A stretch of 64,000 nt of DNA from Piromyces finnis. Lineage: Eukaryota; Neocallimastigomycota; Neocallimastigomycetes; Neocallimastigales; Neocallimastigaceae. The notes under the pieces were generated by a model. It had not been told where the DNA came from and ran no database searches. It worked only from the letters and a program-made list of their open reading frames with translations. The stretch lies in NCBI GenBank assembly GCA_002104945.1, contig MCFH01000006.1:186001-250000 (forward strand), written 5' to 3'. Both the position numbers and the translations under genes were made by a program. Positions 39,313-59,954 of this stretch are shown one piece after another. Each line of letters starts with the position of its first letter. Position 1 is the stretch's first letter.

Positions 39313-39813
39313 AAAAATAAAAAAATCTTGAGTATATGAACGAAGTATTTAATTCTTTAATTCATTCGATACTAAGGGCATATGATATAAAATTACATGA
39401 ATCGAAATAAATAATATATAATAGATTATCAATAGAAAAAACAATAATTAAAAAAAAAAAAAAAAAAAAAACATTTTATATAATAATTTAGGTGATAATT
39501 ATAAAGATAAAAAATTTAAATAATAATAAAAAACGAATAAAATGATAAAATAAAATAAAATAAATAAAATAATAATAAAAAAATAAAAAAATATTATATA
39601 TACATATCAATCGTAGTAGTTGATTGATTTTAACTTTGATTTAAATTATTTTATTGATTTATTTATATTTTGTATATATATATATATGCTTTTTTTTTTT
39701 TTTTTTTTTTTTTTTTTTCGTAATATTAAATATTTATTTCTCTAAAAATTTTATACATTAAATATTTTTAAAATAAGAAAATTTTATTATCGTTTTCAAT
39801 GATTAAGAGTAAT
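39313..39813. other. Convergent 3' region, YKT6 / GH48 gene
   Basis: 500 bases with A and T homopolymers (39451-39470, 39691-39718) and an (AT)n block. No exon seen. Confidence 0.6.
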
Positions 39814-42800
39814 TCAAACTTTACATGTGTAAGGAATTACACACCAATTTCTATTTTCGTAACCCCATTTTATACCATCTTCTTCTGTTTCTATTGTACA
39901 ACCTTCACAGCAGTCATAACCTTCAACTTCTTCACATTTTTTATTTTTTTCTGTATAGAATGGATCGCAAATATTTGGAGAAATACCACACCAATTATCA
40001 TTTTCAAAACCCCACTATATCATACATACAAAAAAATTATATAAAGATAAAAAATAAATAAATAATAATTTATTATTATTTATTATTATTATTATCATTA
40101 TTACAAAAATATTTAGATCTATTTTTTATCAATATACTAATATTAATATACTTACATTTCCAAAGTCATCAATATATTGGAGTTCACATGTGTTGCAACA
40201 AGGAAAACCAAATCTTGTGGAATGTCTACAAAGAATTGGTGGTTCATAACATTCATCTGGAATGCCACACCATTCTCCATTTTCATAACCGTACTTTATA
40301 TTTTCATCAATAAATTTAATTTCACATGAATCACAACATCTATAGCCTAATTTCATTGCAGCATCACAAACATATGGTTTACAACATTTTGGTTTAGGAA
40401 AATGTTTTGTGTAATATTGTGAGTAAAGACCTTGTGCTAATAATATTTCACATTGTTCCCAAAATCTGTGATATTTAAAAGTAGGAATGGTTGTTCCTTT
40501 ATTTAAAAAGGTATTTATTATTTTCCAATCTTTGTCCTTTTTATAGTATGGACGTATGGAGATAAAGGTTGATTTATCATTAATTTTTGATGATCTTCCA
40601 TACATTCCTTTAAATCCTTCTGGTATTGGTAATTTTTTATTAAAACGACGATATTGATAAAAAGTTTCGGTTACTGAATAACCTTGACTATCTTTACTTG
40701 ATATTTCTATTCTTTCTAAAATATCTCTACCAAGCGTTAGATAATCTTCATTATTATTTTTTTTTCCAATTAATAATAAGATTTTTGACAATGAGGCAGC
40801 AACACCAATACTATTGTTATAGTCTTCAACGATAACATTTAATTTATCATTTTTGTGATTCTTTATACCATCCTTTTGATTCCAATCTTTTGGTTGTCCT
40901 TCAAAGGTTAGCTTATTTGGAATTTTAAATAATCGATCACTTGTTAAATGAAAAACGGATAAAACCCAATCTAACCATTTTGTTATTATAATCTCAATAT
41001 CCTTATCTTTAGTAATATAATAAAGTTCAGCAAGACTCTCAAAAACATAACATTGAGTACCTTTTGTATAATATAAAAAAAATAATATTATAGATAATAA
41101 TATAATAATAATAATAATAAAAAAAAAAAAGTAATAATACAAAAAATGTTAGATATTAAAAATTATATTATGGTTAATGAAAAAGAAGTAATAAAAAAAT
41201 GTTAGAAATTAATTATTATTATTATTATTCTTTTTTTTCGTTTATACAACTAATAATATAATATTTAATAGGTAGGGTGAATCATGTACCAAATAAATTA
41301 TTTTCTTCAACTTCAAAATTTTTTGAGAATATTAAATTATAAAAGGAAGGCATTTTTTTTGAGCTTAAATTATGATTTGAAGGGTATTGAGCTACACCAA
41401 CAATAGCTCCTTCAGAACTTTGTAACCATCGTATAAATTCAATTTGTCTTTGGTATGATTTCTTCCATTTTGATACAAATTCAGGGTTTTCTGAATTGAA
41501 GTTTTTATCATTTGATAAGACATAAGCAATTAATGGATTTTGACTTCCAATACCAATAATATCTGTAGTAACTTCTTTTTCTAACCACTTTCCTTCCATA
41601 CTGCCTTTCCATGAAAAGTATCGAGATAATAAATAATTCTTATTGTCTTCATTTGATTCGGAATCAAATGATTGTAGCGAATCATCACTATTAATAAAAT
41701 ATAACATATAATCACTCATTTTTATGATTTTTTTAAGTATTGGTTTCATAAATTTATTCTTTTTTTGCTCAGTTGACCAGCAATAAGCCCTATAAACCGA
41801 TTCTATTATTTTTGAAATGTAACGAGAATCACTAATATATTCCCATTGCTTTATTTCAGTAATTTCATTATCCAAATATGGATTTAAATAATTATTAGAG
41901 TTAATTATACTTGGATAAAATAATGAACACCATATTGAATCTTTATCATTATTTTTATGATTTTTAATGAATCTTTTTTTATTTTTGCTACTAAAATATT
42001 TATTCCCTATAATTTTTTTTTTAAAAAAAAAATAAAAGAAAGAAAAAATATAAAAATATTTAAAATTAATAAATATATCTTTATTATATATAAAAGTAAT
42101 ATAATTTATTATTTGTATGAAACTACAATTATCGGTATCAATAATATTATGTGGTAAATCTTTAAATATTTAATATATATTTAAATATAATAAATTTATG
42201 TTATATATATATATATATAAAATAGTGTTATTTAAGAAAGAAATATCAAAATAGATAATACTATATTATATTGCTTAAAATCATATTAAATATTACATAG
42301 AGACCAGGTTTGATATTGTTCATATAATTCTTTATAAAGTGAATCCTTTGTATTTATTGAATTATTTGTTGTTGAATAGTATTTACTATTTCCTTTTTGA
42401 CTTTCATCCTTTGGTATCATATTATTTTCAAATATGTTCCATGCATTAACTAAATATATATATTAATTTAACATAATATTTATATTTCTGTAAGCATTCT
42501 TTTTTCTTTCTTTCTCATTAATTAATTGAAGGATAAAATATATATCAAGAGTAACATATTTATTTAAATGGATATAATATTAATTACCAAAAGGTTTCCA
42601 TTTTCCTGAAATTTTTCCTTGTAATGCTTCTATCCATAGTTTATATGAAATTTCCTTTAATGTTGTTAAATGACCATAATCTACATTTTGATCTATATAT
42701 AGGGTTTCTAAAGTAGAATATGGTATTGAATCAGCATTGTAGTATATAGAGGAAGAATTATTTATATTTAATTTATCATACTAAAAGGATATATTAGTAA

Positions 42801-43081
42801 ATTTTATAAATATTTATAATTTACTAATTATTAATATAAAAATATCTTTACATGATTTTGATATATTTCAATAAAGGAAGGTAATGGAGGCTATTTAAAA
42901 TATATATTCAATATTTTAGTTACACATATATATTCTTCTGTTTTTGAGTAATATTTATAAAGTACATTTGGAAATATCTATAAAAAATTTTAAATTTTAC
43001 TTTGGTTGGAACTGCATTTAATTTTGCTATTAAATTAAGAGATAAAAACAATTGAGTATACTTTAATAATAACCGACCCAT
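39814..43081 (-). CDS. Secreted GH48-family protein with three fungal dockerins; active-site residues apparently lost
   Basis: Seven exons, 43081-43001, 42890-42852, 42780-42588, 42449-42297, 42006-41290, 41060-40156, 40014-39814, join in phase to 762 residues. A signal peptide (1-23, start MGRLLLKYTQ) is followed by a GH48 module to about 612: YSTLETLYID then VDYGHLTTLKEISYKLWIEA, VNAWNIFENNMIP, QRQIEFIRWLQSSEGAIVGV, NNLFGTQCYVFESLAELYY, IPNKLTFEGQPKDW and IPTFKYHRFWEQCEI all match the family. Three Cys-rich fungal dockerins follow (from about 618), with LGYRCCDSC, FGFPCCNTC, GYDCCEGC and recurring ENGEWCGI-type ends; these bind cellulosome scaffoldins. GH48 enzymes are processive cellobiohydrolases acquired by gut fungi from bacteria. 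Here the family TTSEA motif is TTLKE (Lys82 at the acid Glu), the upstream Glu of EAPDYGH is Gln71, and the YTxAPDADA block after WRY is not conserved (WEYISDSRYIS). The gene is intact, so a non-catalytic subunit is possible. Confidence 0.92.
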
Positions 43082-51894
<8,813 letters not shown>

Positions 51895-53401
51895 GTTTTA
51901 TAAAATTTTTAATAACTCATTTTCAAAGATTATATAATTAATTCATCATCATCATTTATATTTTTATTTTAAAATAAAAACAAAAAATAAAAAAAAAAAA
52001 AAAAAGAAATAAAAAAAAAAAAAAGAAACAAAAAAAAAAAAGAAAATAAAAAAAAAAAAAAGCAAATAAGCAAATAAGCAAATAAGCAAACAAATAAATA
52101 AATAAACATGAATAAAATAAAATATTATTATATTAAAAATATTACTCTTATAAATCATTATACAGATATAGATAATTAAAAATATAAAATACCTTTATTA
52201 TATAAAATTAAAATAACAATTAATAATTAAATAAAAACACTATAAAAGTAAACAGTATTTTAAAGAAAAAAAAATAGTTTAATTTTTATTTGATTATAAT
52301 ATAATTTACTCAATAGTAACATAATAAACAACAACAACAAAAAAAAAAATTGTAATAATAAATAGAAACAAGATAAATAAACATAGAATATTAAAAAAAA
52401 AAATAAAGAAAAATTAATATATGATAACATAATTATTAAATGAAATAAAATATTAATCTTTATATTAGAAAAACAGGTTTTTATGTCTAAATCTAAGCAT
52501 TAATATTTTATTTATTTTTATTTTTATAATATTTTTTTTTTTTTTAATATTAATTATATAACATTGTATTTAATATATATATATAAGCTATTTCGAACTT
52601 TAAAAGTTTGGGATATATATATTATTTAAATAATAAATAAATAAATAAATAATAAATAAATAAATAAATAAATAATAAAATAAATAAATATATATTATTA
52701 ATATTTATAATAAAATAGTAATTGAAAATAAATATATATCATTTGGATTATATATATAATTAAATTGGATTTAACTATTTTTTCTCTTTTACTTTTTTGA
52801 CCTTTCAAAAAATTACTTAATTTTATTTTTTTTAAAAAATCGGGAAACAAAAAAGTATATAAAGTATAAATTAACAAGAGAAATCCAAATAACTAAAATA
52901 TATATGTATTCATATATCATAATTTATAATAATAGATGTAATTAAATAATACTCTAAAAAAAATTAAAGAAATAATACCTTTATAAAAACATTTATACAC
53001 CTTTTATATTTTTGTTAATTGAATTAATATTATATATAAGTTTAATTTTACTTCTTTTTTTTTTTTTTTCATTTTGTGTTTTATTCTCCTAATCATTTAT
53101 TTCTATTTATGAAGGTACATTTTTTTATATATTTTCCGTAAGATTTTACCATTTATTATAAATTAAAATTTAAACATTAATAATATATGAATAAAATATT
53201 TTTTAAAAATCATAATAAATAAAAGAAATTTTTGAAGTTTTAAAAGTATTAAATATATGTTAACATTTATATTTAATATTAATATTAATATATATATCCA
53301 AAAGAAAAAATAAGAAAATATTATAATAATAAATTAGTAATAAAAAAATATTAGAGGAAATATAAATACATAAATAAAAGGTATTAAATAAAATATAAGT
53401 A
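51895..53401. other. 1.5-kb spacer downstream of golgin
   Basis: A-rich (plus strand) blocks near 51975-52060, a short (AAAT)n near 52632-52680 and AT tracts. No exon or RNA gene seen. Its right part should hold the promoter of the haspin-like gene. Confidence 0.6.
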
Positions 53402-56400
53402 ATGGCTACAGTTAAAAGCTTAAGATTTAAGGAACCCGAAGTAGATGATTATGTTATATATAAATATACAGAGTCTGAAAGTACAGATGATAATGATAAT
53501 AGTAATGAAAATAGCTTAGAGGAAATTAAAGAAGAGGAAGAGGATGGTGGTGAAGAAGGAAATCTAATTTCTGAAAATGAAATTAGAAATTCAATTGAAT
53601 TATTGAGTCATGATAAACGTCAGGATGAAAATGATAGTGATAATAAAAAGAGTATTAATGATGATGCCAACAGTAATAATGTTAATAACGAGAATGATAA
53701 TACCATTAATGATAAAAATGAAAATAACAACAACAATGACGACAACAACAACAATAATAATGTAAATGTTAATAAAAGCAATAGTGAAATAAATAAATCC
53801 TATGAATCAATGGGAAGTAGTTTTGTAATTTACAAGGAGGGTGATGATAATATTATTGAAGGAATCCCCCAAATTGAAATTAAATTAAATATTAGTAGAG
53901 ATAATTTATTAGCAAATAACAATTTAGGACCAAAAAAAACCAGTGCTCAAAATATTGCAAACAATATCGTTAAATATAGCAATACTTCTCTTAATTCAAT
54001 TGGATCAAATATTAAAAAAGAATCAAGTAAAAATTGTTCATCAAACAGTCAAGAAAAGTTAAATAAAAATGAAAATACAAAAATAACATCAACACCAAAT
54101 GAAAAGAATTTACAAAATAAATGTAATATTAGTATGCATTCTATACATTCCAAGCATGGAAGTCAAAATAGTCTATTAAATCATGCTCCAGGACAAGAAC
54201 GTAATACAAAAGAAAAACCTAAAATCATTGCTAATAGAAGTAAGGAAAGATCAATAGAATCTCAAAAGAAATTACAAGAAAGAAAATTAATGAGAATGAA
54301 ATTAAGAACTGCTTTAAATGAAAAAAGGAACTCAAAAGTTCAAGGAGAGGTTTCAATTAATATTACTAATTTAGAAAATAGTGAAAATAAGGATAATAAT
54401 GATGGTGAAGAACAAAGTAAAGTAAAATTAGCTGAAAGAGAAAAACCACTAACAAAAAATACATCATCAACAAATGCTGGTAATACAAATGAAAATATAG
54501 AATCAAATATAAACTCTGATCCATATACACCAAGGAAAAATACTAAAAGTTCCGAGATTATACCAAAAAAAGATGAAGATATTAATCAAATATTAAAAGA
54601 AGTTAATATGATATTATTATAAATAGATAATTATAAATATATATATATATATAAAAACTAATCATGGAATCAAAATAATAATAATAATTTATAATATAAA
54701 TAAAATATATAAAATATATAATTATTTATTATTTTTAAAAAAAAAGATAGGAGAAACTCACTTTTTAATTGATGATAGAGGAATAACTTTAGATAAAATA
54801 CTAGAAATTTTAGATCAAACCGAGGTGTCTACAATTAACGGAACTATTGGAGACGAGTATGAATTATTAATTAAATAAATATATATGTATATTTATATTA
54901 GGATAACCATTCAAAAAGATTGTAAACATTAAGGGTATTAATAATAATTTTTATATATTTTGTGTACTTTAGAAATCTGGATAATGCAACTCATATGAAA
55001 AATTATGAGCATGGTGCTATATTTAGATTACCTTCAGAAAATAATCATATATTAAAAATTATTCCTTTTGATACAGAAAGAGATGATTTAGATATAGATT
55101 ATAATACCGATAATAATCAAGTTTCATTAAAAACAGTTTTCCAAGAAGTCGTTGCAACAACAATTTTATCATCATTACATGCTTCTGGAGATGTATCATT
55201 AAATAATTTAAATGAAGATGAAAATAAAAATCAAGTTTCATTAGCAATTGAAGATGATCAAATATGTAATGAGAAAAAAATTTTAGCTTTTCCAAAACCT
55301 TCTGGGTAAATTAAACGTTATAATTATATAATTATATATGTATATATATTTTAGTTTATTAACAGTATTCTTTGAAAAAAATTTTTTTTATTTCAAAAAG
55401 AATTTTTATTTGTAAAGGTTCAACTAATCAAGCATTTAATTACGAATTTCAAAACTATCAATTAGGTATTATTAATAATAAATATATACAAAATTAAACT
55501 TTATATAAAAAAATATTATTCCTTTTTTTTTTTTTCATTCTTTAAAAATATATATATTTATATATTATCTGTATTATTATTTATTTATAATTAAATTAAT
55601 TTAGATGGATTTAATCAAGATCAATACTATTTAGTAGTTTTATATAATAGCACAGGTGAAATTATAAATTCAGTTAATAATACATATAGATCATTAGATC
55701 AAGTTAAATCTATTTTATGGCAAATTTGTTATTCCTTAGCTATTGCTGAAGAATCCTTAGGATTTGAACATAGAGAATTATATCCTGAATGTATATTAGT
55801 TGAGGAAGTTCCTAGAGAGGAGTTAACTTATCCAATAAATGATAGAGAAATAGTAAAAGATAATTTCGGTGTAAAAGCATCAATATTAGATTTCTCAAGA
55901 TCACGTCTTGAATATAGTATTAATCACATAATATATATAAATAAAAAGATATATTATTAGAATAAACTATTAATAGACTTGTTAAAATGACATTTTTTTA
56001 CAAATAGAGGGAAAAGTTTACTACTCTGATTTAACTAGTGTTATATATGATGATCCAGAAAGTTTGTTTTTTTTTTTTTTTTTTTTTTTTAATGAAAAAA
56101 TATATATCATAAATGAAATTATAATATTAATATTAATTTCTTGAAAATAAATATATGCATGTTAATTCATATTAATATAGAAAAAAAAAGTTTAGAAGAT
56201 ATAAAAGCTGTACTAGATTCAACATGGTATCAATCAGCTTCCATTGTTAACAGAGCCTCATTTGCTGATTTAATTCAATCATTTTCATGGATGATAGAAT
56301 GTGATAAAGGAATGATTAATTGGCTCTATAATAATATGTTAGAATTTGCTGTAAGAGTTGAATATAATGTTAGATCAATGAAAGATGCTCTCAATGATCC

Positions 56401-56500
56401 ATTCTGGGATCTCACTGCAAAGAATTGGGAGATGCGTGAAATGAAAAAATTATCAATGGATTATAATGCAGATAGTGAACAAGAATGTATTATTTTATAA
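53402..56500 (+). CDS. Haspin-like protein kinase, candidate pseudokinase
   Basis: Seven exons, 53402-54601, 54747-54856, 54973-55305, 55401-55465, 55605-55916, 56008-56061, 56181-56500, give 797 residues. The first exon is a 400-residue acidic, Asn/Ser-rich, disordered region. The C-terminal half is a divergent kinase of the haspin type: HILKIIPFD with Lys465 in the nucleotide site, helix-C Glu495 in TVFQEVVATTILSSL, the haspin-like FEHRELYPECILVEE loop and ILDFSRSRLE with Asp665 where haspins have a DYT motif, then VYYSDLTS after it. Haspin phosphorylates histone H3 Thr3 in mitosis. Two catalytic-loop residues differ from active haspin: the HRD aspartate is Glu627, and the Mg-binding Asn five residues later is Cys632. 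The donor of exon 1 (GTTAAT) is the weakest boundary; it is required for frame. The kinase may be weakly active, inactive, or act by binding. Confidence 0.82.
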
Positions 56501-57139
56501 GTACCATTAAAGAGATCCGAGATAATAAATTTATATATTTTTTGATAGATAAAAATCTTAATGTATATATGTTTATTATTTATTTATATTATAATTTTAT
56601 TATTTATATTTAAAAAATATTATTCCATCTGTTAAATAAATAGATATCAATATTTTAAATATTTTTGGCTATTTTTTTTTTAAAAAAAAAAAAAAAATAT
56701 TAAGCACATATGAATGTATTCAAATTTTACTTTTTTTTACACAATTACATTTCATTTATTTTAACTTTTTTCCTTTATATTTTATTTAAATTTAATATGA
56801 AATTATAGAAATTCATAAAGTTTTATAAAACTATTTTAAAGTATATTAAGATAAGAAACAAATACATTCTATATATTTTTTTTTTTTCTTCGTTAAAATA
56901 ATTAATAATAAATAAATATAATTAATTTTGTTAATTGAATTCTTCAATAATTTTTGAGATTTAATTAATTTTTAATTAAATTTAAATTATATATAAATTT
57001 CAATTAAAAGTTTTTTTTTTTTTATCATTTTAGTATTGATATAGAATTTTAGTAAATTTTAAAAAAAATAAAATTTAAATAATTTTATTATATCGAACTA
57101 GTTTTTAATAATAATTCTATTATAAATTGAAATTTCAAA
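56501..57139. other. Spacer upstream of the WD40 gene
   Basis: AT-rich, homopolymers only. Confidence 0.6.
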
Positions 57140-57690
57140 ATGGAAGCAAATATATCGAATAAAGGTAGTGATTTCTTTGAATCCGATGCTGATATTGCTA
57201 AAAGACTTGCAAAAGATAAAAAAAGTAAAGAAGTAGAAAAGCTTGGTGAACCAATTCAAATAACTTCAAAAGTTTTAGGTTTGAAATTAGTTCAAGCTGA
57301 AAATCCAAAATATGCCTATATTGCTGAATCTGGTTTTATTATTAGAAAAGTCAACTTGGAAGTAATATATCTAGTTTAGAATATGTATAATAGTTGAAAT
57401 AGAAATGTTTTATTTATTCTTTTTTTTTTTTTTTAATAATAAATGAATCATAAATTTAATGTGGTTAGACTGGTAAATTTGTTAAAACATTTAAAGGTCA
57501 TAATGGTCCAGTTACTTGTATTGATATTATATATAATTCAAAGGGAGAAGATGAATTTATTTTAACAGGTTCTTGGGATAAAACAATTAAAAAATGGGAT
57601 GTCAATGTTAGTAGCTACATTTATATTATTATATAATACATGAAATATAAATAAAAATAATATAATTATTATTAAATAATTTTTATCTAA

Positions 57691-57754
<64 letters not shown>

Positions 57755-59088
57755 ATTATTTGAATATTAATAATAAATTTTAAATTTTAAATAAATAAAT
57801 TAATAAATTTCACCATTTATTTTATTAATAAGACTAAAGAAGTTGTAAAGGAATATACCAATCATAGTGATTTTATTAAATGTATTGCATATGAACCAAT
57901 TAATCGTACATTTATTTCAGGTTCCTCAGATAAAACTATTCGCCATATTGATGTTGAAACAGGAAATCAAATTAAATATTTAACTGAACATACTCGTGCC
58001 ATTGAAGACATTTGCTTTGAAGATTATACCTACACTTCATTTTATAGTTGCTCATCAGATTCAACAATTAGAAAATGGAATCTTCAAACTGGTGAATGTT
58101 TATATACTTTTACTGGTCACTTAACTTCTGTCTATAAAATTTTATGTGATGTTGAAGAAAATAATTTATGGTCAGGTAAAAAATGATAGTCCTATTATAT
58201 ATATATATAAATTTAATTCGACGATTATCTAATAATTGATATATATAAAATTTTAGTTTCTGCTGATAAGACTGTAAGAAGATGGGATCTTGATGTAAGT
58301 TTAAGTGTTTTTTTTTTGTTTTTTTTTTTTTTTCTTCTATTATATTATAATAAATTTATATAATTTATCAAAATAATAATAACTTTTTTTTTTTTTTGTT
58401 ATAAAATAAAATATTAGACATTGAAAAATGATTTAACTATTGATCAAGAAGATTTTGTTAAAACATGTATAAAGGTTGGAGGAAACATTATTACTGGTAG
58501 TCGTGATAATAAAATTAGAGTGTATGATATATCTGTAAGTATTTTTTAACGATTATATCTAATTTCTATACTTTTAAATTAAAAACAATATTGAAACTAA
58601 TTTTATGTATATTACATTGATAAATAATTTTTTTCTTGGATATAGTCAGGAAAATTAATTAAAGTTGTTGATTATCATTTTGATGAAGTTTCAAGTTTAT
58701 TCAATATTAAATCTATTGTTTTCTCCGGTTCACTAGATTGTACTCTTAAAAGATTTGATTTATTAGGTAATAGAAAGATAAATTTATTTTTCTATGTTTT
58801 AAATATTATAATTAAAAAAAAAAAAGAGAGAGAGAGAGAAAAAAGAAAAAAAAAATAATTATTAATCCTTTCTATTTTTTTTTTTTTTATTACAAACATA
58901 TATATATAAAATATTTTTTTTTAAAAAAAGATAATACTTCTTCTTACATAACTGAAATAAAAGCACCAGTTAACCAACCAAAAACTATACCAAAGAAGAA
59001 AAAAGAATCAAAACCAGAACCAACTGGTGATGATTTATTAACAGCTGAAGAACTTGCTGAATTAGAAGAATTAATGGGTGATGATTAA
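57140..59088 (+). CDS. WD40-repeat (seven-blade) protein
   Basis: Seven exons, 57140-57361, 57469-57606, 57833-58175, 58257-58294, 58418-58534, 58646-58766, 58931-59088, give 378 residues. Seven WD-type blades can be read. The clearest are TGSWDKTIKKWDV, SGSSDKTIRHIDV, SCSSDSTIRKWNL, SVSADKTVRRWDL, TGSRDNKIRVYDI and SGSLDCTLKRFDL, each preceded by a GH-type loop such as FKGHNGPVTCIDI and FTGHLTSVYKIL. The protein is a beta-propeller plus a basic C-terminal tail (PKKKKES) ending in an acidic LLTAEELAELEELMGDD helix that occurs at the end of some fungal WD proteins. The N-terminal approximately 40 residues are charged. It is a scaffold, but the complex is not identifiable from the sequence. Confidence 0.88.
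57690..57749. repeat. (ATT)n microsatellite in WD40-gene intron 2
   Basis: About 20 trinucleotide units inside the 226-base intron. Confidence 0.95.
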
Positions 59089-59954
59089 TTATTTCATGAT
59101 TTCATCCCTACGTTCTTTACATTATATCGCTAATAATTCTATTAAAAATAATAGAATTAAAATTAAAAAGTAAACGAAGATAAAAAATATAAATAAAATG
59201 AAATATCATTTAATTCAAAAAAAAAAAAAAAAAAAAAAAATTTCAAAGAAAGTCAATATAATATTTCATTATCAATAAATAAAATATCTATGAAATTAAG
59301 AAAAAAAAATTACAAATAAAAAATTATACATTATAATAAAGTTAATAACCTTTCATTATGTGTAAATTCTTCTTTTCATGTCTGTTAACTTTTAATAATT
59401 TTTTTATTAATATTAAAATAAATGAATTAAAAAAAAGAAAGTTTCTGTTTCAGTGTAATGATAATAATGAAAAGTTAAAAGCTTAAAAAAAAAAATTCTT
59501 TAATTATATAGAAGATAATTATAATGAAGCAGTTATTATTAAAAGCTATAAAAAGAAAATATTTCATCAAATAAAACAATGGAACAGGTATAGGATAAGA
59601 ATCAGTAACGTATAGTGTAAAGAAAAAAAGAATATAGTAAAAAGGAAACTTTTTTTTTTCTTAGTAAAAACAAGCTATTAAAGATAGAGAAATGTATTTG
59701 TAGGAGAGAAAATTGTGATTTAATAATTTATATTCATCTTTAAAAAAAAAAAAAAAAAATGAAATATCATTTAATGAATATTTGTAAATTAGATAAAAAG
59801 GGAAAATAAAAATAAATATATAAATATATATTTATATATATATTTATAAAATCTATCATGAATATATCAACAATATTGAAAAAAAAAAAAAAAATTTTTT
59901 TTTATCATTACTCATAATAATGAGTATTGTTTTAATTTTTATTAAGAATAAAAT
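59089..59954. other. Convergent 3' region, WD40 gene / LRR gene
   Basis: AT-rich with A runs (59218-59240, 59742-59759, 59879-59894). No exon seen. Confidence 0.6.

Noticed and set aside
39799-40061. Plus-strand open frames rich in Phe/Tyr/Cys
   Set aside because: Antisense of the third dockerin exon.
39814-43081. GH48 as a broken pseudogene
   Set aside because: All seven exons join by GT-AG with no stop or frameshift and the three dockerins are intact, so lost catalytic residues rather than a broken frame is the better reading.
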